Positions 14,827 to 22,784 of a stretch of 23,776 bases of DNA are shown here, piece by piece. Origin of the DNA: JANXZO01 sp964355115 (GTDB lineage: Bacteria > Bacteroidota > Bacteroidia > Bacteroidales > FEN-979); the NCBI GenBank assembly GCA_964355115.1, contig CAYHCQ010000044.1, forward strand, positions 1 through 23,776. Reading direction: 5' to 3'. The notes below the pieces were generated by a model. It did not search any database. It worked only from the letters and a program-made list of their open reading frames with translations, and had not been told where the DNA came from. Position 1 is the stretch's first letter, and each line of letters opens with the position of its first letter. Both the position numbers and the translations under genes were made by a program.

Positions 14827-16873
14827 TCCATCTGCGCCTGGCCCGGCGCCAGAAGGCCCACGACAAACCGGCAATCATAACAAAGCAACCGAGCCACAGA
14901 ACATTGATAAAGGGGTTCATGATAGCCTTTATCACGATATAATCGCGTTCCTCCTTTCCTACGGTAGCAATATATGTATAGTAATCGCGATTTAGGAAAT
15001 GGCGGGTGTCGGGATTGTAAACTGCTCCCATCCGGGGATGCACATTCACTGTGGGATTCAGGGTAAACTCCTTAATATATTTCGTTCCCTCCTTTTTCAG
15101 GAAATCGACCTGGTAGGTAGTAAAATTCCCCTCCTTGCTGCTGTTCACATAGGCAACATAAAACCCGCCCATAAACAATGTATCGTTCCGCATCAGCAGC
15201 AGGTTTTCCTCGTTGGCCTGCTTGTCGCCAAGGTCATATTGCGATGTATTGCTGGAAATCACCTTTGAGTTCGAAAAAGTGAGCACCGTACCAAGCAGAA
15301 AGATCACAAATCCCAGATGGGATACAATGGCGGCAAAATTCCTCGGCTTTGTAGTCTGAAAAATAAGGTTTTCCGTAGATGAGATAAGCGAGAAAAAGAT
15401 AAAGAACAGAAACAGGAGAAAGTTTATCTGTGTTACGATGCCTGAGATAAAAAATGACACACAAATAGCCAGCGACAGAATGAGCGGAATTAACAGTTTT
15501 CGCAAAAATTTCCCGGGGTTGTTTACATCGTAGTTCAGGAACTGAGTGAAGCCAATAAAACCAGCGATCAGCAGAGCAAATGGCATCTGCCAGCGGTTAT
15601 AGAATGCAATCGGATTTGCCGGGGGTGCTATATCGGATCCGAAAATGGCATTGAAGACAGGTATACTTGTAGTCAGGATGACCTGAAATGCTGCAAGGGC
15701 AACTGTTACAGCTCCCATAAACATCCAGAACTCCTTCGACAGCAGATTTTCCTTTTTCTTCGTATGAAACTTCCGGAAATTCAACCCGATCATAATAACC
15801 ATCATGATGAGGAAGGTGAGAAGGTAAATGAGCAGTTGAGCCGACATTCCGTTATCGCCAAAAGAGTGTGCCGAGGTATTAGACAGCACCCCGCTGCGGG
15901 TAAGGAAACTGGCATAGAGAACAAGAACGTATGAAAGTGCGGTAAACAGATACGCAGCAAAGAGTGCATAGTTCTGTCTCCGTGCAATAATGATAAAATG
16001 CAGTGCCGCCACAAGTGTCATCCAGGGAACAAGTGAAGAGTTCTCAACAGGATCCCAGGCCCAGAAACCTCCGAACGTCAGTGAAACATAGGCCCATGCT
16101 CCACCAAGAAGGATTCCAGCCCCCAGCATTGTCAGCGCAAGCAGCATCCATGGAAGTACCCGCCCGAGCCAGGTATGGTAATCTCTCTTCATGAACGAGG
16201 CGATGGCATATGAGAAGGGAACAAGCGATAATGCATAGCCCAGAAAAAGTATCGGGGGATGGATGGTCATCCAGATGTTCTCCAGAAGAGGATTCAACCC
16301 GTTCCCATCCCCGATCATCGACAGGTAATTGGGTTGTGCAAAAATTGTATCTTTTATAGCACCCACGGTGTCGCGCAAAAGAGTGAAAGGACTTGCCCCC
16401 ACGCGCATTCCGAGAAAGCTGACACCGAGAAGCATTGAAGTGACAAAAACCTGCGAAAAGGAGAAGACGGCCATCACCGGTGATTCCCACTTTTTCGCCA
16501 AAAAGATAAGTGAAATCCCGATCAGAGCCTGCCACAAAGCCCAAACGAGGAAACTTCCCTCCTGCCCTGCCCAGAAACAGGAAATAATATATTTCATAGG
16601 CAATGTTTTCGAGGAGTACTGCCAAACATAGGAATACTCAAAGAAATGGTTGAATATCAGGTAGAACAGTATAATGCCGACTGAAATCAGCGTGAAAGCA
16701 TGGAGAAAATAAAAACTCCGTGCTCCTGCAAGCCACCGTTTGTCATCGTTTCCTTTGAAATAGGATATCAGGTAGAAAACCGAGGCACCGATTGAGGCAA
16801 TAAAACTTATCCAGACGAAAACCTGTCCCAGGGTCCCGGGAAAAAGATGCTCTCCAATATATTGAATCTGCAT
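14813..16873 (-). CDS. ccmF: Cytochrome c biogenesis protein CcmF/CcsA family
   Basis: 686-residue polytopic membrane protein with well over ten hydrophobic segments. The heme-handling signature GGFWAWDPVENSSLVPW (the WWD domain) is intact, preceded by MTIHPPILFLGY with the conserved His and by CFWAGQEGSFLVWALW. Near the end is a periplasmic domain (about 560-655) and a last helix. CcmF is the heme lyase part that attaches heme to apocytochrome c. Other ccm genes (ccmA-E) are not in this window; they may lie elsewhere. The last residues RRARRRWISNS form a basic tail. It shares a 159-base divergent promoter region with the MTA phosphorylase gene. Confidence 0.92.
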   Translation of the reverse strand: MQIQYIGEHLFPGTLGQVFVWISFIASIGASVFYLISYFKGNDDKRWLAGARSFYFLHAFTLISVGIILFYLIFNHFFEYSYVWQYSSKTLPMKYIISCFWAGQEGSFLVWALWQALIGISLIFLAKKWESPVMAVFSFSQVFVTSMLLGVSFLGMRVGASPFTLLRDTVGAIKDTIFAQPNYLSMIGDGNGLNPLLENIWMTIHPPILFLGYALSLVPFSYAIASFMKRDYHTWLGRVLPWMLLALTMLGAGILLGGAWAYVSLTFGGFWAWDPVENSSLVPWMTLVAALHFIIIARRQNYALFAAYLFTALSYVLVLYASFLTRSGVLSNTSAHSFGDNGMSAQLLIYLLTFLIMMVIMIGLNFRKFHTKKKENLLSKEFWMFMGAVTVALAAFQVILTTSIPVFNAIFGSDIAPPANPIAFYNRWQMPFALLIAGFIGFTQFLNYDVNNPGKFLRKLLIPLILSLAICVSFFISGIVTQINFLLFLFFIFFSLISSTENLIFQTTKPRNFAAIVSHLGFVIFLLGTVLTFSNSKVISSNTSQYDLGDKQANEENLLLMRNDTLFMGGFYVAYVNSSKEGNFTTYQVDFLKKEGTKYIKEFTLNPTVNVHPRMGAVYNPDTRHFLNRDYYTYIATVGKEERDYIVIKAIMNPFINVLWLGCFVMIAGLSWAFWRRARRRWISNS

Positions 16874-16898
16874 GTGTTTTTAAGTTATGATCAGGGCG

Positions 16899-16906
16899 CA
16901 AAAATA
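16899..16906 (-). promoter_or_regulatory. Putative -7 promoter box of ccmF
   Basis: TATTTTTG on the minus strand fits TAnnTTTG, 25 bases before the ccmF ATG. No convincing -33 element; AT-rich surroundings raise the chance of coincidence. Confidence 0.4.
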
Positions 16907-16942
16907 CTCTTTATTTCAATAGGATTTTACCCCTGATTCACT

Positions 16943-16972
16943 GTTAATAACTCCGCCGGATTTGTTATTAAC
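16943..16972. promoter_or_regulatory. Paired palindromes, candidate operator between ccmF and the MTA phosphorylase gene
   Basis: GTTAATAAC (16943-16951) and GTTATTAAC (16964-16972). Each is a 9-bp palindrome of the form GTTA-N-TAAC, the two are perfect reverse complements of each other, and their centres are 21 bp apart, two turns of B-DNA. The right copy extends to a 15-bp palindrome (TTTGTTATTAACAAA, 16961-16975). The sites lie about 70 bases upstream of the ccmF start and 60 bases upstream of the phosphorylase start. This spacing suits two dimers of a regulator bound on one face. The regulator is unknown. Confidence 0.45.
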
Positions 16973-17032
16973 AAATCATACTGTGCTTGAAACAGGCCGC
17001 TATTTCAATTATATCCGCTGAAATTTTGTATT

Positions 17033-17788
17033 GTGGTCAAGATAGGTCTTATCGGAGGTTCCGGGCTGGAAAAGCTGAATATTTTTCACAACACTGAAGA
17101 TGTTCATATTGAGACTCCTTATGGAGATCCAAGTTCCACGTTCATAAAGGGAACCATCGGAGATTGTGAGGTTTATATTTTATCGAGGCACGGCCGTGAC
17201 CATTCGATTACACCAACGCATGTAAATAACCGGGCAAACATATGGGCACTGAAACATGTCGGTTGCACCATTGTGCTTGCCACCACTGCCTGCGGAAGTC
17301 TGCGTGAAGAGATTAACCGCGGCGATATTGTTATTCCCGACCAATTCATCGATTTTACAAGGGTAAGACACAACACCTTTTTCGACACTTTTGAAAGTGG
17401 CAATGTTGTCCATACCGCTCTGGCAGATCCCTTCGACGAAGATCTGCGCAACCTCATTATTGAAACCTGTGTTGCAGGAGGTCTTAGCCATCACAAAAGG
17501 GGAACAGTTGTTACAATTGAAGGCCCCCGCTTTTCAACAAGGGCTGAATCGAATATGTTCCGCCTTCTGGGCGCTGATGTGATTAACATGAGTATCGCGC
17601 CCGAAGCCTGCCTGGCCAGGGAAGCCGGCCTTAGATATGCAGCAATCGCCCTTTCTACCGATTACGATTCATGGAAACATGACGAAGAACCCGTAAGTTG
17701 GGAAACCATTTTGCAGGTATTCAATGGCAATATCAAACATGTCACAAGCTTGCTGATTAATATTTTAGAAAAAATCAAGAATCAATAA
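17033..17788 (+). CDS. mtnP: S-methyl-5'-thioadenosine phosphorylase / purine nucleoside phosphorylase family
   Basis: 251 residues of the PNP/MTAP family. Phosphate-binding GGSG (8-11) and SRHG (51-54), TTACGSLREEINRGDIVIPDQ (84-104), EGPRFSTRAES (163-173), INMSIAPEACLAREAG (184-199) and STDYDSW (208-214) are all in place. Asp210 and Asp212 are the pair that favours 6-amino purines in MTAP, whereas true PNPs have Asn there, so 5'-methylthioadenosine is the likely substrate, giving adenine and methylthioribose-1-phosphate. Methionine 186 is also conserved. The only sensible start is GTG 17033; no ATG lies upstream in frame after the stop at 16988. A secreted TPR protein gene follows 8 bases later. 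Confidence 0.9.
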   Translation: MVKIGLIGGSGLEKLNIFHNTEDVHIETPYGDPSSTFIKGTIGDCEVYILSRHGRDHSITPTHVNNRANIWALKHVGCTIVLATTACGSLREEINRGDIVIPDQFIDFTRVRHNTFFDTFESGNVVHTALADPFDEDLRNLIIETCVAGGLSHHKRGTVVTIEGPRFSTRAESNMFRLLGADVINMSIAPEACLAREAGLRYAAIALSTDYDSWKHDEEPVSWETILQVFNGNIKHVTSLLINILEKIKNQ

Positions 17789-17796
17789 ACAGCCGG

Positions 17797-19491
17797 ATGA
17801 GAAGATCAGTGTTAATATTTCTTGGATTTTTCCTCACACTTAGTGTAATGGCTCAGTACCCGGTACAAAGTGAGGGGGAGACTGCCCAGCAAAGAAAACA
17901 GACTCAGCTAAGTTCAAAGGAGATAGAACGCTCAATGTCAAATCTTCCGATGGTGAGTGAAACACGATCCATACTTCTTGAAGCCACTGGCTGGGTACTC
18001 CAGGATAACGGTGAATGGATTTCAGCCGAGAATAAAATACCCTACAAACTCGTCGCTTATAATGAGTCGAGAAAAGCCTTTTATAAGCTTGGAAAGGAGA
18101 ATTTCACATCACTTGAAATCCGCGACGTGGTTGTTGATAACGAGCTTTATGTAATCTTTATCATCAGGTATAAAACGGGATGGTACGAATTTCCTATCCT
18201 CATGGATAACTGGCACTCACAGGCAGCCCTCTCCTACTTCGTTTTTAAAGCCACCAAACTCCAGGAAGTAATCCCGGAAAAATACGAGAACAACACCCCC
18301 TATATCGTTAACACTGAAGTGCTTTGCGACGGAACCCTTGTCGATTATGATAAAAACACGATCAACTCAACCATCGCCTATACCATTCAGAAAACCATAA
18401 ACAATAAGACCATCGCTTCTCACAACCTTCTTATTGCATTTCTTCCGTTGGAGGCAGGAGGTCAGCGTGTTGCCCGATTCAGGTTGATTCAGTCAATGAA
18501 CAGGAAAAAATTCTACACACCTTACCTCCAGAAGGACAATCGCGATAAATTATTCCGACGTTCCTATTACGAAGTTCCTTTCGACCAGTTCCAGTCACTT
18601 ATCCGTTATCAGGGCGGGGCGGCAGTACAGTCTTTTGCCGGAGTTCCAACCACCCCCGAAGATTTCTTCAAGAGGGGTGTATCCAATTATGGCATCGGTA
18701 ACTATATGCAATCCATATCAGACTTAACAGAGGCAGCTAGAAGTCAGCCATACACCGATTTTTTCCTCACTTATGCCTACAGGGCCAATAGCCGTGAGAA
18801 AATGGGCGATAACTTCGGAGCTATGCAGGATTATGATCGCGCCATTTCGCTTAGGCCATCCGATCAGAGCTATACTTCGGCATGGCTTACTACCTTGTAT
18901 AACCGGGGAGTGGCAAAATTCAACGGCAAGAATAAGGAAGGCGCATGCCAGGATTGGCAAACGGCAGTTGCTATGGGATTTCGGGATGCAGCAACCGATG
19001 AGGCAATTAAAGATAATTGCAAGAACTACCACTTTGCCCCCTCACAGCTTACCCTTGCAACTACTCCTTCATCGGTTCCAGGTGCCACTACCGGTTCAGG
19101 TCCTGAAATGCAGACCGACTACTACAAAGTATACTGGGATGGCGTTTGGAAATACCAGAACGGCAATTACAGTGAAGCCATCCGCTATTTCAACAGAGCA
19201 CTCGAACTTCAGCCGCAAACCAATGTAATGACAGTATTCTCATACCGGGGCAACTGCAAATTGAAAATGTCGCAGTACCAGAGTGCCCTTCAGGACTTCG
19301 ATTACGCCATCGCTTACAGCAATTCACAGCCTACCGACAACAACCTCATGAAAAACCTCTGGTATAACCGCGGACTGGCTAACTTTTTCCTGGGCAACAA
19401 TGTAATCTGCTGCAGTGACTTCCAAAAAGCTATGGCCGCCGGAATGAACGATGCCGAATCACTTAGTTTTATCCGGCAGGTCTGTAAATAA
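17797..19491 (+). CDS. Secreted TPR-repeat protein with duplicated C-terminal module
   Basis: 564 residues. Signal peptide about 1-19 (LTLSVMAQ), so it is exported. Residues about 50-270 form a domain I do not recognise (GWVLQDNGEWISAENKI and NELYVIFIIRYKTGWYEFP). The rest is two copies of a three-TPR module: 288-409 and 440-564. Both contain a DYDRAI/DFDYAI helix, then YNRGxAxF, a Cys-x-Asp-(W/F)-Q-x-A segment, an M-G/A-G-M region with Asp-Ala, and both end in Cys-Lys. A Ser/Thr/Pro-rich linker (about 417-438) separates them. TPR arrays bind proteins; the partner is unknown. Transcription with the upstream phosphorylase gene is likely given the 8-base gap. It converges with the barrel-SPOR gene 14 bases away. 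Confidence 0.82.
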   Translation: MRRSVLIFLGFFLTLSVMAQYPVQSEGETAQQRKQTQLSSKEIERSMSNLPMVSETRSILLEATGWVLQDNGEWISAENKIPYKLVAYNESRKAFYKLGKENFTSLEIRDVVVDNELYVIFIIRYKTGWYEFPILMDNWHSQAALSYFVFKATKLQEVIPEKYENNTPYIVNTEVLCDGTLVDYDKNTINSTIAYTIQKTINNKTIASHNLLIAFLPLEAGGQRVARFRLIQSMNRKKFYTPYLQKDNRDKLFRRSYYEVPFDQFQSLIRYQGGAAVQSFAGVPTTPEDFFKRGVSNYGIGNYMQSISDLTEAARSQPYTDFFLTYAYRANSREKMGDNFGAMQDYDRAISLRPSDQSYTSAWLTTLYNRGVAKFNGKNKEGACQDWQTAVAMGFRDAATDEAIKDNCKNYHFAPSQLTLATTPSSVPGATTGSGPEMQTDYYKVYWDGVWKYQNGNYSEAIRYFNRALELQPQTNVMTVFSYRGNCKLKMSQYQSALQDFDYAIAYSNSQPTDNNLMKNLWYNRGLANFFLGNNVICCSDFQKAMAAGMNDAESLSFIRQVCK

Positions 19492-19505
19492 CTTGGAATT
19501 CCGAA

Positions 19506-20597
19506 CTATTTATTACCCGGAATGACGTGTGAGCGAACCCCGTCCTTATAAGCTACAACAAATGCATCCCTGATGCCGAGCCTGATCATCTGCTCTTTTA
19601 ACTCGGTTGCATACTGAAGGTTTTTATAACTTCCTACAAGGAACCGCTCCATTTGACCCTCTTTTTCCATCCTGACAGGCTGAGGCACCTTGTACCTTTT
19701 CCGGATCCATTCGGGGCTGTATTTGTGACGATCGAACGCAAATATCTGAACAACATACACATAATCACCGGCTGGCAATGCAGGCATTGGATTATATTTA
19801 ACAGGTTCGGCAGGTGGAGGAGGGACAGGTTTTGCGGGTGGAGCAGTAACAGGGTAGGTATAATTGTAAGGCTTCGGCGCTTTGCTCTCAGTTTTCCCAA
19901 GATTTATGGAGACTCCAAAAGCAAGATAGTTATAAATATCATATTTGAATCCACCCGCAGTCTGATCAACCATGTCAGAAAAAACGGTACGAAAGGTCCA
20001 TTCAATGCCTAAATTTACCTTATTTCCTAAGCGATACATGAGCCCGAATCCTGCCGGAACCACCGGGGCTGATTTGAATTTTTTTGCCGGGTTATCGGTA
20101 TTGATAGTCGCAGCATCATACACTTTATTGATCAGCTCGGTATACCATCCGGCATAGCCAATTCCAACGGTACCATAAATAAAAAGTTTCCTGGAATTCC
20201 TGTAAGGAGAAAAGAGATTGGAAAAATTAATCTGGGCGTTGAGTGATCCTTCAGTAAGAATACCTGTGAAGGCATCCTGCACATTCGTTCCTTCCGCAGC
20301 GGTTGTCTTTGCCCCATTGAGCCAGGAACCGAGAAACTGTAACCTCAACCCGAAAACATTGGTCACCTGGTATTCTGTAAACAGGCCGGCTGCAAAACTT
20401 ATACTCTTTTCCGGAAGGAATTTACTGGAATTAAGGTCGCCATAATAAAAGTCAGGGCCGAGATTGAGCCCGATACGCCATCTTCTGGCGAATCCCGGAT
20501 CGGGGCCTGTATTTACCTGGGTCTTCTGCGCATATAGTTCAGTTGCAAAACAGCCAACAAATACAAGAAAGAGAAGGGATCGGTAAACACTTTTCAT
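19506..20597 (-). CDS. Outer-membrane beta-barrel protein fused to a SPOR domain
   Basis: 363 residues. Signal peptide 1-23 with cleavage likely after ELYA. Residues about 38-235 show alternating hydrophobic strands with Gly and aromatic residues (IGLNLGPDFYYGDL, LFIYGTVGIGYAGWY, VNLGIEWTFRTVF, YLAFGVSINLG), as in small PorT/OmpW-like outer-membrane barrels. A proline-rich linker (250-273) leads to a C-terminal SPOR-like domain (about 278-352: YVYVVQIFAF, RFLVGSYKNLQYATELKEQM, DAFVVAYKDG). SPOR domains bind denuded peptidoglycan at division sites. The order resembles an OmpA protein with SPOR in place of the OmpA domain, so it may tether the outer membrane to the cell wall, possibly at the septum. 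The role is inferred. Confidence 0.85.
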   Translation of the reverse strand: MKSVYRSLLFLVFVGCFATELYAQKTQVNTGPDPGFARRWRIGLNLGPDFYYGDLNSSKFLPEKSISFAAGLFTEYQVTNVFGLRLQFLGSWLNGAKTTAAEGTNVQDAFTGILTEGSLNAQINFSNLFSPYRNSRKLFIYGTVGIGYAGWYTELINKVYDAATINTDNPAKKFKSAPVVPAGFGLMYRLGNKVNLGIEWTFRTVFSDMVDQTAGGFKYDIYNYLAFGVSINLGKTESKAPKPYNYTYPVTAPPAKPVPPPPAEPVKYNPMPALPAGDYVYVVQIFAFDRHKYSPEWIRKRYKVPQPVRMEKEGQMERFLVGSYKNLQYATELKEQMIRLGIRDAFVVAYKDGVRSHVIPGNK

Positions 20598-20617
20598 CCA
20601 TGATAATTAAAACCTGT

Positions 20618-20625
20618 CAAATATA
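20618..20625 (-). promoter_or_regulatory. Putative -7 promoter box of the barrel-SPOR gene
   Basis: TATATTTG on the minus strand fits TAnnTTTG and ends 20 bases before ATG 20597. A TTG lies only 10 bases upstream, too close for a standard -33 element. Confidence 0.4.
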
Positions 20626-20683
20626 TTATTATCAGCAACTGTTATTACATTGCCATATACCAATATTTCAACATCTTTATTAA

Positions 20684-20718
20684 CACGTGACGCGTGACAC
20701 GTGCCGTGTGACTTGTGA
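20684..20718. repeat. Degenerate heptamer repeat array beyond eno
   Basis: Five tandem 7-base units on the plus strand: CACGTGA, CGCGTGA, CACGTGC, CGTGTGA, CTTGTGA. The unit CGCGTGA is the exact reverse complement of the TCACGCG units at 2184-2220, so both arrays belong to one family in opposite orientation. CACGTG occurs at both ends of a 20-base core (20684-20703) and could pair into a short stem. The array ends 1 base before the A/T tract of the eno terminator. Confidence 0.65.
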
Positions 20719-20719
20719 C

Positions 20720-20752
20720 AAAAAAGCCCTCCCGGGTATACCTGAGAGGGCT
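20720..20752 (-). terminator. Rho-independent terminator of eno
   Basis: On the minus strand AGCCCTC, a 14-base loop holding the small palindrome GGTATACC, and GAGGGCT form a 7-bp GC-rich stem followed by a run of T (20720-20725). It lies about 20 bases past the eno stop. Confidence 0.8.
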
Positions 20753-20772
20753 CTTATATGCTCCATTGAGTT

Positions 20773-22062
20773 TTATCGGGCGTACTTAAAATCTTTTCCC
20801 AGGTATTTTGCGGTACTTCCCAGCTGTTCCTCAATCCGAAGAAGCTGGTTATACTTGGCGATCCGATCAGTTCGGCAAGCCGATCCGGTTTTGATCTGAC
20901 CGGTATTCAGCGCTACGGCAAGATCAGCAATGGTCACATCTTCGGTTTCACCCGAACGATGGCTCATCACCGCCGTATAACTGCTACGGAAAGCCATGTT
21001 CACGGCATTGATGGTTTCGGTGAGGGTGCCAATCTGGTTTACTTTTATAAGGATAGAATTTGCAATACCCTTTTTAATACCCTGGGCCAACCGCTCTACA
21101 TTGGTGACAAAAAGATCATCTCCAACCAGTTGTATCTTACTACCCAGCTCTTTGGTCATTAATTTCCATCCGTCCCAGTCGTCTTCGGCCATACCATCCT
21201 CTATTGATATAATTGGATACCTTTTCGCCCAGTCTTTCCAAAAAGCCACCATTTCAGAAGGTTTCAGCTTTTCACCGGTCGATTTCTTAAGGTGGTATAC
21301 ATTCTCTTCAGGAATAAAATATTCTGATGAGGCAGGGTCAAGCGCAATATAAATATCCTCACCTGGTTTATATCCGGATATCTCAATGGCCTTCATGATC
21401 ACCTTAAGCGCCTCTTCATTAGACTTTAAGTTCGGAGCAAAACCACCTTCATCACCTACGTTGGTAGAATATTTGCCTTTCTTCAGAACCGCCTTCAGGT
21501 TATGAAAGACCTCTGCCCCCATGCGAATTGCTTCGCTGAATGAGGAGGCTCCAACCGGCATGATCATGAATTCCTGGAAATCGATCGAATTATCGGCATG
21601 AGATCCTCCATTAAGGATATTCATCATTGGGATTGGCAGTGTCTGGGCAGAAACACCTCCCACATAACGATACAATTCCTGCCCTGTAACCTGGGCAGCG
21701 GCATGTGCTGCAGCCAGCGATACACCAAGAATTGCATTTGCACCAAGTTTTCCCTTATTCGGAGTCCCGTCAAGTTCGATGAGTTTGTTATCGATCTCGA
21801 TCTGGTCGGTTACAAACATACCCTGAAGCTCGTCGGCAATGATATTATTTACATTATGAACAGCTTTCAGGACCCCTTTCCCAAGGTAAAATTTTTTGTC
21901 ACCGTCGCGCAGTTCAACGGCTTCATGAATTCCGGTACTTGCCCCCGAAGGAACAGCGGCACGGCCCATCACACCACTATCGGTTATGAGGTCAACTTCA
22001 ATTGTGGGATTCCCTCTGGAATCAAGAATCTGGCGGGCATGAATCGATAAAATGGTACTCAT
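20773..22062 (-). CDS. eno: Enolase
   Basis: 429 residues, standard length. It converts 2-phosphoglycerate to phosphoenolpyruvate in glycolysis. N-terminal SIHARQILDSRGNPT and AVPSGASTG, GGSHADNSIDFQEFM, catalytic Glu205 in GDEGGFAP, catalytic Lys340 in LIKVNQIGT, magnesium ligands Asp242, Glu288 and Asp315 (LDPASSE, IEDGM, GDDLFVT), and SHRSGETED at the substrate site. It lies downstream of rplQ but is separated by a strong terminator, so it probably has its own promoter, which I could not identify in the short gap, and it ends in its own terminator. Confidence 0.97.
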   Translation of the reverse strand: MSTILSIHARQILDSRGNPTIEVDLITDSGVMGRAAVPSGASTGIHEAVELRDGDKKFYLGKGVLKAVHNVNNIIADELQGMFVTDQIEIDNKLIELDGTPNKGKLGANAILGVSLAAAHAAAQVTGQELYRYVGGVSAQTLPIPMMNILNGGSHADNSIDFQEFMIMPVGASSFSEAIRMGAEVFHNLKAVLKKGKYSTNVGDEGGFAPNLKSNEEALKVIMKAIEISGYKPGEDIYIALDPASSEYFIPEENVYHLKKSTGEKLKPSEMVAFWKDWAKRYPIISIEDGMAEDDWDGWKLMTKELGSKIQLVGDDLFVTNVERLAQGIKKGIANSILIKVNQIGTLTETINAVNMAFRSSYTAVMSHRSGETEDVTIADLAVALNTGQIKTGSACRTDRIAKYNQLLRIEEQLGSTAKYLGKDFKYAR

Positions 22063-22097
22063 AGTCGTATGTTTTAATTTTCGTTTGGATTTAAAAC

Positions 22098-22132
22098 AAA
22101 AAAGGACAACATAATATCTTATGTTATCCTTT
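22098..22132 (-). terminator. Rho-independent terminator of the rpoA-rplQ operon
   Basis: On the minus strand AAAGGATAACATAA, loop GATA, then TTATGTTGTCCTTT: a 14-bp stem with a single G-U wobble, running into a T tract of six. It starts about 35 bases past the rplQ stop and about 36 bases before the eno start. Confidence 0.8.
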
Positions 22133-22167
22133 CCTGGTATCAGGTATGCAAAATTGTTTTCAAGAGA

Positions 22168-22779
22168 CTAAGCTTCAGGTTTTTCCTCTGTTGCTTTTGT
22201 GATGGCTTCCGGTTCGGCTTCTTCAACCGGCACTTCAGCTTCCTTGACAGGTGCTTCGGCTTCCTTAGCAGGAGCTTCGGCTTCCTTTTTGGCAGCTTTT
22301 TTCGCCTTGTTTTCAGTTTCGGCTTTCACTTCAGCTTCACCCTCAGCTTTTTTCTTGGCACTGCTTCTGCGACGACGAGTGGATTTGCCTTTTGCGTCGT
22401 CTTTGGCGCTGATCATCGCCTCATTATAATCGACCAGTTCGATCAGGCACATTTCAGCATTGTCGCCAAAACGTTTACCGGTTTTCAGAATACGGGTATA
22501 ACCACCTGGGCGGTCCATAATCTTTTTCGAGATTTCGCGGAAAAGTTCAGTAACGGCCTCCTTACTTTGAAGGTGACTGAAAACCAGACGACGAGAGTGC
22601 GTGGTGTCATCCTTCGATTTGGTAAGCAGGGGTTCCACGTAGATGCGAAGGGCCTTTGCCTTTGCAACGGTAGTGTGGATCCTTTTATGGATGATAAGTG
22701 AAGCAGCCATATTGGAAAGCATGGCTTTCCGGTGCGCACTTTTTCTTCCTAAATGGTTTATTTTTTTCTGGTGTCTCAT
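22168..22779 (-). CDS. rplQ: 50S ribosomal protein L17 with extended acidic/alanine tail
   Basis: 203 residues. Residues 1-about 122 are the L17 core (MRHQKKINHLGRKSAHRKAM, then MAASLI, KRIHTTVAKAK and RFGDNAEMCLIELVDYN), a large-subunit protein near the peptide exit. L17 is usually about 115-130 residues in Proteobacteria. Here a basic patch (STRRRRSSAKKK, 133-144) is followed by about 60 residues of Glu, Lys, Ala and Pro, including heptads KEAEAPA, KEAEAPV, KEAEVPV. Tails of this kind are known in Bacteroidota L17. It starts 5 bases after the rpoA stop, the classic rpoA-rplQ order. Confidence 0.96.
   Translation of the reverse strand: MRHQKKINHLGRKSAHRKAMLSNMAASLIIHKRIHTTVAKAKALRIYVEPLLTKSKDDTTHSRRLVFSHLQSKEAVTELFREISKKIMDRPGGYTRILKTGKRFGDNAEMCLIELVDYNEAMISAKDDAKGKSTRRRRSSAKKKAEGEAEVKAETENKAKKAAKKEAEAPAKEAEAPVKEAEVPVEEAEPEAITKATEEKPEA
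22225..22287 (-). repeat. rplQ: Three 21-bp tandem repeats inside rplQ
   Basis: They encode residues 165-185, three heptads of the form K-E-A-E-(A/V)-P-(A/V), with a decayed fourth unit after them. In-frame units of this type can gain or lose copies without a frameshift. Confidence 0.75.
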
Positions 22780-22784
22780 TTCAA

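Noticed and set aside
16044..16625. 193-codon minus-strand frame inside ccmF
   Set aside because: It overlaps the WWD heme-handling region of ccmF in another frame, and its product is rich in Cys, Arg and His without any motif.
17021..17028. AAATTTTG as a -7 box for the MTA phosphorylase gene
   Set aside because: It misses the first base of TAnnTTTG and would place the transcription start on the GTG start codon; a leaderless transcript is possible but unsupported.
20601..20632. TGATAAT...ATTATCA inverted repeat upstream of the barrel-SPOR gene
   Set aside because: It is AT-rich with a long spacer and overlaps the likely promoter; chance cannot be excluded.
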